NCBI GenBank assembly: GCA_000499405.2 | Contig: HG738139.1 | Location: 2,212,976 to 2,276,975, forward strand | DNA length: 64,000 bases | From: Onchocerca volvulus | Lineage: Eukaryota > Nematoda > Chromadorea > Rhabditida > Onchocercidae | Direction of reading: 5' to 3' | In this document: positions 24,493 to 36,921 of the stretch, piece after piece | Position numbering within the stretch: the first letter of the stretch is position 1 | How the letters are laid out: every line of letters begins with the position of its first letter | The notes under the pieces: model-generated | What the model saw: the letters and a program-made list of their open reading frames with translations, nothing else | Database searches by the model: none | What the model was told of the DNA's origin: nothing | Position numbers and translations under genes: made by a program

Positions 24493-26780
24493 TTTAAATT
24501 TTGTATATGTTTATAGACAGATGGATACGAGAAGTGAAGGGAAAAGAAAAGATATGCTAAAGTGGTTATCATTTTTAGGCAATAAATTTCTCTGTATCAA
24601 TCAATTATCACTTAATACTATCATCATTGTAGTTCCGGGATACTGTAGAATACAGTAGGAGAGAAATTGAGAAATATCCGATATGATTGAAGAAAAAATC
24701 GAACTAGGTATTATCGTATCTTAGTTGTGTTGATTCTTAAGTTAACTCATCAAAGTCATCACCCTTTTTTTTTCTTTTTTATTTAATATAAAAATTTTAT
24801 AATTTACTTTTATGAATGGAAAGATCAATTTAGTTTTTATACAAATCATTCTGAACATTTTCATTGAACATTTGTTATGCTTCCTTAAATTTGTTGAATT
24901 TACAGAAGATATTGTATTGATGAATTCCTTGATTCTTGCATAATATTTCTTTCATTTCTACATCTGCTCTTCATCCAATATTCATATATAATTTAAAATT
25001 AAAAAAAAAAAAGACAAAAAGAAAAAGGAATAATTTAAAATGACTCTAAAATGCTTCAATTAGAATAAGTATAACAGACAGACATATAAGTGCATATTGA
25101 AAGATTTATTTCAAAGAAACTTTCTTTTTTTTTTTTTTACAAAATTTTATTGCTCTTAGCTTGCAGTTTTGCTTTTTCTCGTGTAATATGTATGTATATG
25201 CAAGTACAAATTGCAAAAGAATGATCAATACAACGAACCTATTAAAGGATATATGATAAGATGTAAGATTGAAATTGCATTGCCTTATTATGTGATTTCG
25301 TTAGTTTTGCGGCATTTTTCGTTATTTCAACGAAATCCGTCGTTTTGAATCCATTTTTTCTTTTTTCTTTTTTTCATCAGCAAATTTTAATTGCAACTTT
25401 TCATATTGATTAAGCAAAAGAAAAAAAAAAAAAGATCAAAATTATCCTTTGAAGCAGAAAAGAAAAAAAAAAAAAGTTGCATAAGGAGAAAAAAAAAAGA
25501 AGACGATGATATTTCAATGCTTTTTAAAGTCATTTTTGTTCAATAGAAAGACTAATTAAGGAGACAGACAAATAAAAAAAAAATGTATATATGACATCAG
25601 TCATACTTATTCTTCTTTTATATGATTAGGTATTTAAATAATATTGGCAAAAATTGAAAAATGATTTTGCAAAATTAAAGTGATTGCATTTCAAAATTCC
25701 GAATTAAATATGATGCTATATTTTATTAAATTTTTTATCAATGATTGATTATCTTTGATATTTTTTTTTTAAGGGATTTATCCGATATGAGAGTTACAAA
25801 GTAAAATGTTAATTGATATTTATTTAACTACAAATTGGTTCTAATAAATTGAATTGTTAGTTTATCTTAATTAATTTAATACTTGGTTGATTTTCATTTC
25901 ATTAAAATTAATTTCTTCATGGTTACATGTAAATTCCGAATTTTTGGAACAGCTCTGCGCATCAAAGTTATTCTTCAAGCAGCCCAGACGACAATTCACA
26001 TTTATTTTTACATTTCCATCTGATTATCATTCATTTTTCCTTTTTGCATTCAACATACAGCTGACTGGAGATGAAAAGAATAATGTGAAAGTTGAAAATT
26101 TTCAAAGATAAAAATAGCAAAATTTTCTAAATTAAAATCATATGAAAAAAACTTAAATAAAGTTTACGCTTGAAATAAATGATAAAATTGTCATTATTAT
26201 TAATGAGCAAAAATACAATAATTCATGCAAAAAGATAGCGATGAATAGCGATTGCGACAATAGCGCATATGACAAAAACGCTTTCTATAACTTTTATCAT
26301 TACTTTCTTTTCAATGATTATTTCTGATCTTTTTTTTTTTAAAAAAAACTTTTCATGTATTATTGTTATCAATGAGTGATTAAAAAAAATTTATACAAAA
26401 CGGTTTCAACAGTTGACAAAATTTTGAAGAAAAGACAAACGCAAAAAAGAGCAAAATGATAGAATGTGACAATAACTAGCATATAGTATTGAGGAAATTG
26501 ATGAAAAAATGAGGAAACGAACGAAGGATGGAACAAAGAAGAAAGGTATTTGAAAGGCTGAAATATGCGATTTTGATTCTGATTCTTGATGGCTGAAATG
26601 CGAGCCCATAAATCAGTTTGAACGATTTTGTGCGAAACAGAGCCGAAAAGATCCGACACAAAATTCTTATTTCAAATGTTCGAATTTAAAAATTGCAAAG
26701 GAGCGATAACATTTTCGGATGAAATATATGTTTTGTTTCATGAAACCGATCGGGTGACAAGTGTTAATGAACATTTTTTG

Positions 26781-26828
26781 AATGGATGAAGAAGAAGAAG
26801 AAGAAAAAGAAGAAGACGAAGGAAAGAG
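26781..26828. repeat. (GAA)n microsatellite
   Basis: GAAGAAGAAGAAGAAGAAAA-type simple repeat with a few interruptions. Confidence 0.7.
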
Positions 26829-29314
26829 AAGAGCGAGAAAACAGGAATTATTCCAGAAAAGGTTGTATTTGTAAAATTTGCGAAAATTGAAAGGACCGAA
26901 CGAAAAGCATTTTTCCTTTAAAAAAAAAAACAAAAAAAAAAACAAAAAGTGATACACCGCCAAACAGTATAAATTGTCAAAGTTAACAAAGAGTTAATTT
27001 TTCAAACATTTTCCATCTTCCTGAATCTTTCATATCTTATCTACTATCTATCGAATCATCATTTCTTGATGATATTTTGTTGCAAAATTTCCAAGCCTCA
27101 TTAAGTTTGTAATTTACGGAACAATCACGTTTTATATCGGTCTATCTTTACCGTAGAATCTGTTTCGTCCTTGCTTTCTTTTAATTATCCTAAATTGTGT
27201 ATGTTTCGAACATAGAAATTCATTCATTCATACATATACAGTAATCTTGTCTAATTTTACATTTCATGAAAATTTATCTAGTTTTTCATTTTAATGATTT
27301 TTTTTTACATGTTATCATCTATTATATCTTTTTATAATGTATTTTTTTTTTTTGCAAAATTCTGACATATTAAATTTTTGTTAACATTTAAAATGCTGTT
27401 TAATTTCATGTTCTATACTTAATTTTCTAAAATTTTTGCTTTGAAATATGCAAATTATAGGTTGGAAATGTCACCGAGAAATTTAGCTAATTGAAAGAAA
27501 TAATTTTTTTTCAAAGATTAAATTTGCAAATATCATTTTGTTGTCTGTGTGGATTAATTGTTTATCTTCCTGTTTTTCTGTTATTCCGGAAATTATTTCG
27601 TTCGTAAAGTTGCGAAACAGAAAGAATCCAATTATTCGGAAAATTGAAAAATTGATCTAAAAATAAATACGCTTGCCCATCATATTTGACAATATTATTA
27701 CAAAGATTCAATTAGCTATCATGCATGAAAGAAGAAAGTTTGCGAAAGTATGGTTGAAAGAAGAGAACACGCGAAATATGTACGTTATTCTCAGCAAATT
27801 TCATCAAATTTTCACACTTCAAAAAATGGCTAATTTTTATGTATTCGTGTTTAAGGCGGAAAAAATTTCTATAAAATTTCTCTTTTGAAAAAAAAAAAAA
27901 AAAAAAGAAAAAAAAGCAGAATACAACAGATAGAACTTAGCTACTGATTAAGTTTTTACTCAAATATTTCATCCTAATTGGACAAAAATCGATATAATGC
28001 TAAATGAAATTCACATCATCAAATTTATCACATTTCTTCTGGCTAAAGCAAACTTGAAAAATTTCACTAACGCATAATTCTCAAAAATTTTTTGGATCAT
28101 TTCAAAACAAGAAAATGTCGCGCAATTAATTGCATGCATGCAAGCAATACATGCAGCAACATATACTATATACCATATTCTTCCATTTATTTTCAGATTT
28201 CTCAATATCATATTAAGAGAAAAGAAAAAAAAAAGGAATATGAGCATTTCTTCTATGATTAAAGATTCATTCTTAAGAGAGTAAGAAATATCAAAATTGT
28301 TGATAATGCTTCATAATCATCTACTCTATCATAAACAATCGATATGATCTATATTGTCATGATAAAACAATAGATAGAATTAATTAATACATTTTACGAA
28401 ACAAAAGAAGTGCTTATGCACAAGAATAAATTATATATTCATGATGTTGCTTAGTCAAATGTGTTATCAAACAATAACAAATTTCCCATCTTTCTTCAGT
28501 GCCATCCATTTTCTTTTTTTTTTTTCTTTCAAGAATAATGGAATGAAATGGAATGGAAAGAAGCACCATAATATAGCTCTTAGATCTGATTTTACAAATC
28601 GAGATAAATGAATAAATGACATCTAAGCACATATCTTAATATTTAAGTAAAAACACTTTAAGTAAATTTGCAAGATAATTCTGCTGCTGCTATCACATTT
28701 TATGCACGCAATTATAAAATATTGCAGAGCTTAATTAGCAAATAAATGCAACTGATCTCTAGAAAACGATTTCTCATTTTCTTTATTTTCACCAATTTAA
28801 AATAAATCAGCAATATTGCTGGAGTTTAATAAAAGATATAATTTATCTTGGATGTCACACCTTCCCGCATTTCAGAATATTCTAGTAAATGTTAAAAATC
28901 GAAGAATTATCTACTTTTCTTCCAATCCTAGAATATGCAGTTTTCTGATATTTCATATCATATCCGGCGTTGATTGGTATTTTTGGCTTAGCGAAAATGA
29001 TTGCTGGACGAAATTTTCATAAAACAAAGCTTATTTGATTTATATAAACATAAATTCGACTAAATCACACTAAAACGTAAATGTTTTCCTCAAGAAACAC
29101 ACTTCACCACAGTATGTAAGTTCAGTGGGTTGTTGAGGGGAACATTAATAAATACGTAGCCCAATACATCAGATATGACACAAAAAATAATCCAGTACTT
29201 TTTTCACATTTAGCTTTTAGAGGAAAGTATATGACATTCATGGAACTCTGAAAAACCAGGTAAAATTTATTCGTAATAAACTAAAGACGCAAATAAAATC
29301 ATACATACAATATA

Positions 29315-32300
29315 TTATGAACGGAATATAAATGCATTTATACTTTTCTGATAATAAAGCGGAAGTTGATGGTCGCGACCTCTGAAATACAGATAAAGCT
29401 TATAAAGCATGAGTCATTATGAGCAGCACCATTTTTTAAAAGTTTTGTATAATTTTCAGCACTGCAATTTCAAATCTGCCTACGTTTCAGTCCATCAGTA
29501 TTACTAATTACTTACATATATATAGAAATATAATTTAAACGTAAAATATCAGACGAAAAAAACAAACCGATACGGACGGGAGAAAAGATGTTCACGGATG
29601 AACTGCCCTGAGCCATTGGCAGCATTATTGGATTCAAGAAGGATATCGAAACGTGAAACCAAGAAAGCCATCTGTACTTCCAGAATACTATTTGGATCAT
29701 CAAATGTCACATAGGTCGTGAAATCCGCATTCAAAACCTGTTCCACATGCTAAATTTACTAATTTTATTTGAGAAATCCAAATTAATGCAAATGAATAAT
29801 GCTTAATAAAAATTTGAATCAAAGAATCTTTCATCAAAAACAAAGAAAAAGAAATCTGTTTTACACAGATGTTCACAAGACACCGGAAGTTCGAGAAGAT
29901 AGCAAGATATTTTCAGAAAGAAAAATAAAGTCAATACCAATGGATTTGTTCTCCAGAAAGTCCAAGTATTATATGACAATAAATAAACTTTATAAGGAGA
30001 ATGTCTAAAAGAGGCAATAAATAATAAAACCTGATGAATTATTATGGAAAGAGTTATTAGAAATGCTCACAATAAGATCATTTTTGAATGATGAAGAAAC
30101 TTCCGCGCCATCCAGCGTAAAAGTTAGAATATAAATTGGTTTTACTTTCGGATACTTGATATCAACCTGAAGTTTGCCTCATTAATGATTGTAAAAATTC
30201 AAAAAAATTAGTACGCGTATTTGGACTATATCTGACACAATGATTCCAGTATTATACTTGTCGAAATGTCTGCAATACGCAGAAAAAAAAAAAAAACCAA
30301 TACTACTAGTTAACCTAATTTTTAAATTTTTAAACAAAAAATTATTGCTTTTTGAAAAGCTATTTATTTAACAATAGTAAAAATCTATCACCATTATCAG
30401 CTATTTTAATTCTACCGAATATTTAAAAAATATTCATTAGCCCATACAAATATTAAAGCATGAAGTTTGGCTCCTGGATCTCTTTCAATCGTTGCAGAAA
30501 AATAAAACTGCTTATCAATATTTGTTCCTCGTTCAAATTCTATCATCTTTCGGTACTCTTCAGTTAAAGCTTCATGTTCCTAAGATAAACATTAAAAATC
30601 ATGAGTAAAAATATTAACTGAATAGTGTAGGGATCATTTTTTTTAATTTTCAGGAATTTTCACACTACTTAAACTTGGATCATATTTAAATGATATATCC
30701 AAAAAGTATTTACATGAAATACTAAGGTTTCAATAAACATTATTAAGGATACAAATGTTTTTCAGCTTATTTAAAGATAAACAAAAGAATACGATGAAAC
30801 CGCTGTTTAATCAATAATGGAAACAAGCAGTTTAAAATTGTTTAGAGAATTTTTATAAAAACACAAAAATCTACTCGATCAAGTTTAAAAATTGTATAAG
30901 ACCAACTAACAAAAAATTGCTCAGCTGTAATCATTCGAAAACTGGTCAGTTTTGCACAGACATTATCCGGGAAATCATTTCGGTTCTTTAAATCATCGAA
31001 TACTTTCAAAGCATCTAAAATAATATTTATCAGCTTATCATACAATACCATTTAACCTCAAACTAACAAATTAGAAAAAAATAATGGTGATTTAGGCATT
31101 AAAATTTAAGCATGAAAAAAAACTATCAATATCTTTCAAGATGAATTTTCTATAAACATCCAAAATTCTATAGGTTTACATAAGTTGATCAGATAATGAT
31201 AACTAAGTCCAATTCGTCATCAAATCGCATTCCTCGAATTCAATAGATGTAGCAATTGCATTTATGGGATTTACGATTTGAAGTTTGAATGTCAATTTTG
31301 GGAAAAATATATTATTAATTCAAATTTTACGACCATAAAGAGAACCAAGAAAAAGCTGATTTGATAAAAAGTTTACCTTTAATGTTGTTATAAAAAAAAA
31401 AAAAAAACCTACACAATGAATGAGTGATTCGAGCCAAAACGCATCTTGAACGTACACGTGACCTGATCTTTCCAACAACAGAATGTATAATTTCACATAA
31501 CTGAGAATTTTTTGACGGAACACCATCACTCACACCCGCCATTTTTTGAGCAAATGCATAGAATCGACCAATTTTAGGTTCCAAATCAGTCACAGAAATC
31601 CTTAAAAAATTACAATTGTAAAATAGTGAAAAAAAAGGCAGACATTCTGATTAAACATTAAAAATTGATTCCAGTTAATTAATTCGGCTTATAACGGTCT
31701 GTTGAATTGATAAAATCTCAAAAATTAAAAATTACTCGAAAAATTTCAGGATATTCATACATGCATGTTGTAACAACCGTGAACATGCGATTCGTCATAA
31801 TATCGATAGAATAGGTGTACAAAACATTAAAAAAGGCATACTCTAACTGGTCCAGTTTTGCTTGTCCCGCATTATTGACACATTTACTTCCATCGTCGCC
31901 ATCAAATAATTCGGCAAGAAGGGATACATCAAACAATGCACTTCTATAAAAGTTAAGAAAAAATCAATCATATAATCAAATATTTCTGGAATTCTTTTTT
32001 TCTTTTTACGAACCTTGAATTTAAAGAAATTTCAAAATTATGGATTAAATAAAAAAATTTTTTGAAATAGAGAAAAATACCCATAAATTGATGTGGGTAC
32101 TCGATTCAGTTTTGCCATTGCTCCAACTGAACGCAAACCCGGAATATACTGCAGCACAAGGGTTACATAGATATCATCTGTAAAAGTAATCAATTTAAAC
32201 TTTCACTTTCAATCTACTCCAAAGATAATCTTCATGTCTTCAAATACTACTTAATCATCTCTAGGCAATTTAAACTTGTCACTATGCTATGGAATGAAAA

Positions 32301-35138
32301 CAATAATTTACTGAACTTTTGATCTAAAGATTCAAAATTTCTGAGTTATTAAATTCGGCAAACTAGAATAATTGTATAAAGCCATCTTATGAATTTAAAA
32401 TGAGATGATATATAAATCAAATTACTTAATTGACCTTGACAAGCGATTTCCATCTCAATATGAATCGGATGAGGAGCAACAACGGCATTCTTTTGTTCAT
32501 CAATTAATTCTTTCATGGACATATGTCTTCTTTTATCATGACGTATCGATGATGATTGCTTTCCGTTCACCTACAACCAAGTGCAATGATGGATAATGCC
32601 GGAACGATGAAGCATGAAATTTTCTAGGAATGCTTATGATACTAGCAATCGTCTAATTTGCTTCACACAAAAATGAAACTGAGTACAGAAATTCATCTAT
32701 CACAATTCTTTCGACAACTTAAAAAAAAAAAAAAAAAAAGAAAAAAAGAATTTTGCGCAATAAATTAAATATTTTTCTTAAAAATTTATAAAAAAATCTA
32801 ATTAATTTATTTTCCGAGAACGCTGCTGATGTAATACTGCTGACGTTTTTTTTTTTTTTTTTTCAAATATCTATTTGACATATCCCACAAAGATTAATTA
32901 AACTGCAAGAAATAAAACCTTTCTTTGTTCCAGAAAATATTTAAGTTATTACATAAAATATAAAAATTTATTTGCTTCATGTGAAAAAGAATTAAAGTAA
33001 CTAACATCATCTCGGCTATCCTCATCATCAACATCTTCAATGATTTCGAACGCACGCTGCCGATTTTCGAGAAACTTCACAGCACTTTCGTAATCACCCT
33101 TACATTTCAGTATTATTCCTACTTCTAAAAAAGTTTTAAATACTGCCTATAATTGGTCAACTTTTTCCTGTCATATTATTTCATAATTTTTTTGAAAAAA
33201 AAGCGGACAGAACACATTAACTATTTGCAATTCTCTTATCAAAAATATCTATTTCTATTTTCTCAAGATTCAAAAATGCAAATGTCGGATATAAAATGAA
33301 TTTTTTTAAGTAGTTTGAAATAATAACTGAACCAACCTTTAACAATATCACAATAAGCCTCAACCTGTACGGCTATTACAGAAAGCTCTTGAGGTAATAA
33401 GGATAATACGCGCTCCTTTTCAACATCGATAGGACTGGATGTCAGTCCCATCAACTCTTGCACTGGTCTTGCTGCCTAAACCATGATGAGATAAAGTAAC
33501 TTTAAAGTCAAAAAAAAAAAATTTTTCCAAAGGAAAATATTGCATAAAATAATAGCAAAACAAAAAAATTATCACGGCAGAAACGATTTTTAATAAATCG
33601 ATTTTTAATAAAAAAAATTTTAATAAATGCAAAATGTGAGAAAAACCTCAATCACGGCTTCGATACGTGGTTTCAGCGATTTTAATCGGTGTTCCTTCGT
33701 TGTAATATCAGTAATAAGTACGTTTTTTCGCCCTTCTCGTTCTTGTAAAGTTCCAACCAAACTAAAAAGTGAGAACTGTTTCATGAAAAAATGTTACTGT
33801 TTTTTACTTAATTTTAAACAAAAAATTTTAATAAGAATATACAATGACTATTCTGTTAATTCAACACTCAAAGAATTATGTCGATTTTTCTTTGCATTCC
33901 CTAAAGAGTTAAAAAAACAAAATTTTCTGAATATTTTTGCAAATAAATCAGACAATTGATTTACCCATCGATTCGAAGGGCTACATTAAAAAATATCATC
34001 ATAATAAAATATGTCAAATATCAAGAAGAACCGTTTTTATGTTTTCTTTTGTTTGGTTCTGGATTTTATTCTACTTTCATGTTTTCTTCATCCTCGCTTT
34101 TCCTCATCCATCCCTCACTTCGTAAAAATAAGGCAAAATTTTAGCAATAATATCTCAAAATTTTGATGATTAAATAATACTTCTTACGCTCCTCCATCTC
34201 CCAGTTCAGTCGAGCCAGATGTTGTCGATGAGGATCTTTACGAGTGATTTCTTCCTGCGAGATATTTCGCGGTGCATTTGCATAGAATTCTTCTAATGAT
34301 ACCATTTCAATATTCTCATCAGCTGATCTAAAATTTTGAGAAGAAAGTTTTTGCTCTTTTTTTAGAATTCACTCGCACCAGATATTTTTTAATGACGAAG
34401 ATGCTTACCTGAAGTCATAACATCGATCGATTTCTTTCTGCAAGTGTTCAATTTCACTCCTAATGTTCTGCAATTGTAGAAACCGTTCTTCGACAACAGC
34501 ACGCTCTCGATTTACTCGGTCACGAATTTGTCGATTTCGGTATTGAGCCAAACGATTTAATCGTCGCAGTGATAGGAATATTGAAAGTAGCAACTCTTCG
34601 GAATTTGATACTTCTGGTGGCTGAAACACCTCATTACATATTTTGCCGAAAAAATGAGGAATTCGAAAAAGAGATGAAAATGATAAAATTAAAAATAAAA
34701 CTAAACATGGACTACCTTAACTGAACCACAGCATGAGTCAACAAGTTTTTGTTTGAGCACTTGCGAATGTTCTAGAAAAGATTTTTCAATTGATGCCATT
34801 GTCATTGATAAAGCTTCATGATCTTCCCGTTCATAAAATTCCTTAAAAATCGATAATCTCACAGAGATTACTTGGACTTTCAATACTTTTATCACCAGTA
34901 CCAATATTCTGAACTCTCTAATCTCATATTCATTCGTCATTTTTACACGCTTATAAAAGAATGCACCTTATCCTTTCTTCCTCAAAAATAACAATCGGCT
35001 TCCTAAAAATTAAACTATTCTACAGAATTAAAGAAAAAAAAAGCATATTACCGAAACAGTTTTTGCAATATGCTCTTCAGCCTGCTTTTTCTTCTCTGGA
35101 GATTGTGTGCTACCACTTGGTCGAGCACGTTTTGACAT
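29315..35138 (-). CDS. thoc-5: THO complex subunit 5 (THOC5/FMIP)
   Basis: Exons: 35138-35052, 34841-34716, 34620-34409, 34327-34188, 33980-33965, 33761-33647, 33475-33337, 33124-33006, 32570-32426, 32177-32081, 31943-31761, 31600-31413, 31014-30911, 30579-30448, 30166-30071, 29749-29568, 29381-29315. They give about 715 aa (human 683). The start [10 protein letters not shown] carries a basic nuclear-localisation-like N-terminus. Exon 3 encodes the long coiled coil ([33 protein letters not shown]). Exon 4 has the family block SLEEFY, then [13 protein letters not shown], a clear match to metazoan THOC5. The later domain follows ([29 protein letters not shown]). THOC5 works in the TREX/THO complex, coupling nuclear transcription and processing to mRNA export. 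TTTTCAG lies one base before ATG, as expected for a trans-splice acceptor. The joins at 31761 and 31413 were chosen because they alone close the frame. Confidence 0.92.
33965..33980 (-). other. 16-nt microexon of THOC5
   Basis: ATGTAG acceptor, 16 nt, then a GG|GTAAAT donor. The preceding exon ends with one leftover base and the next needs two. Only this 16-nt block (adding about PLRIDG) bridges them; a direct join shifts frame and stops within the next exon. Confidence 0.6.
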
Positions 35139-35142
35139 CCTG
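35139..35142 (-). promoter_or_regulatory. Possible spliced-leader acceptor before THOC5 ATG
   Basis: ATTTTCAG sits so that the mature 5' end would be a single G before ATG. This is typical of nematode trans-splicing. A conventional cis acceptor to an untranslated exon is the alternative. Confidence 0.45.
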
Positions 35143-36921
35143 AAAATCTTGCACGTTAAACCTTCTCAGCAATGATAAAATTCAGAATTTAACAATTACA
35201 TGAATACTTTCATCACCGCAATGTAATCATCGAATACCTGACAGTCATTTTGTTTTTACATACAGCTAAATTAAATACCAAAACACAATGATCTGAATGA
35301 GATTTACGAGGACAAATAGCTTTCTACCAATATTCTCTGCACTTGAAAGTTGCAAGATTCTGATATCACTGAATCATAGCAAAATCCGGATTCTTGCTAT
35401 CCACTTTGGTGTAAACCAGTCAGGAAGATTTTAGTAAATTTCTTCCACTTTAGATTAAATGGCATTAACCGTTCAGAATCGCTCATTTTTTAAATTGTGG
35501 ATGCTAATAAATGCATGATACATAAGATACAAATAATGCCCCTCAATTTCATACAAATATTGCATATGAAATAACGATTTGGAAAAAAACAACACCGAAG
35601 AATTCCTTTTATTATTAAATTTTAAATATTTTTAAAATACAAAGAAAGCGGCAGATGGAGTAAAATAAATAAATGCAAAAATGAACCATCATCAGATGAA
35701 AGCATGATGAATAAAATGAAGCAGATGGTTATTGAAGAACAAAGAATGAGCAATTTCAAAAATTAAATTATTGCTTTCTTTTTAATAATAATTCTGTTCA
35801 ACCTTTCTCTTCCTCATGAGAAAAAATACAAAGGAATGTAAACAGGCAAACAAAACAAATATGTGCAATTGGTTCATCAATTAAAAACAAAATAATGCAA
35901 CCTGAAAATTACAATTCCAATAAACAAAATTGTTGCTAATATAAATATGAAGTAGGGAGAGCTTTCTCATTCCGAAGCCTGATTAAATGATTTGTAACAT
36001 ATTTCTACAAATCGGAAATGATTCTAGTGGTTAAAAAAAGTGTGAAATCGATGTTAGATCTAACCATTATGATACCACCTCTATTAAAGCTCTCAATATT
36101 GTACTGTACAAAAAAAAAAAAAAAAAAAGGAAGAAAAACAGGTAAGGCATAAATAAATATATGGATTAAAATAAGGCAAAGGTAAAAATGAAATAAATTA
36201 AGACACGAAGAACTGATCACTTCAAGCATTATAACAATAGCGATATGTAAGGAAATTCCGAAAAAAATTCCAGAAACAAGAAATCATGGAAAAAATTCAA
36301 TTTTTCTTTGCTAACTAAAGAAATGATAGATTGCATCCTTAAAGGTGTGGAAACTGTAAAATATTTAGGATTTTCTATCTCATTCAGAATGCGAAATCTT
36401 CGAAAAATCAATATGTTACAATTTATTGGTTTGTTAATTAGTTTATTTCAGAGGTTTCCAGAAAACTAAAATGAAGGAAATTAAAACTGAATCAGATTTC
36501 AGATTATATAAATATAAAAATGTTCTAAATACATTCTAACTGAATCAGATAATATAAATGAGAATGTTAAAAACTCAAATAAGAGTTAACTTATGTAAAT
36601 AGAATTACTGGAAGTTCTAAATGGCATCTAGCTATAAAACATTACTCACGCCTTCATGACTGAAATAAAATCAGATCATAAAACAAATCAATGAATATTC
36701 ACTGAAAGATCAAATTTCCAGCTCACACAGATAGACAAAATAAGGCACCTATAACTACCAGATAATAACATCCCCGCATAAAATAAATATAAACAATATG
36801 TACTAAATTCAAGGAAATAATAATTAATAATAAACAGATGAACAATAACATTCCATAATGAACTATGTAATGAATTATGCTACTGTTTGCTGTCTATTTA
36901 TTACCAAATTACAGTATGAAA
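35143..36921. other. THOC5-merlin intergenic region
   Basis: About 1.8 kb, AT-rich, probably holding the merlin 3' UTR and THOC5 upstream sequence. Near 36486 and 36539 there is a two-copy ACTGAATCAGAT duplication, each followed by TATAAAT and ATGTT. No gene seen. Confidence 0.6.

Larger units (their letters stand above)
23062..29314. other. Non-genic region between THOC5 and the orphan exon
   Basis: About 6.2 kb, AT-rich, with no recognisable protein. Notable contents are a local repeat at 23352-23490, a 20-bp repeat array at 24372-24492 and a GAA microsatellite at 26781-26828. The open frames at 25887-26111 (plus) and 26369-26963 (minus) are low-complexity or lack splice support. The part next to 29314 should include the THOC5 3' UTR. 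Confidence 0.55.

Noticed and set aside
25887..26111. Plus-strand 74-codon frame containing an acceptor-like ACATACAG before CTGACTGGAGATG
   Set aside because: Only one candidate splice site, Phe-rich composition and no neighbouring exon; not enough to call a gene.
26369..26963. Two adjoining minus-strand open frames of about 96-98 codons, one with a serine run
   Set aside because: Phe/Ser/Leu-rich low complexity derived from the GAA/TTC microsatellite and AT-rich sequence; no acceptor/donor chain.
28125..28160. ATTGCATGCATGCAAGCAATACATGCAG palindrome-rich patch
   Set aside because: Short alternating purine-pyrimidine sequence with no partner or periodicity; not reported as a site.
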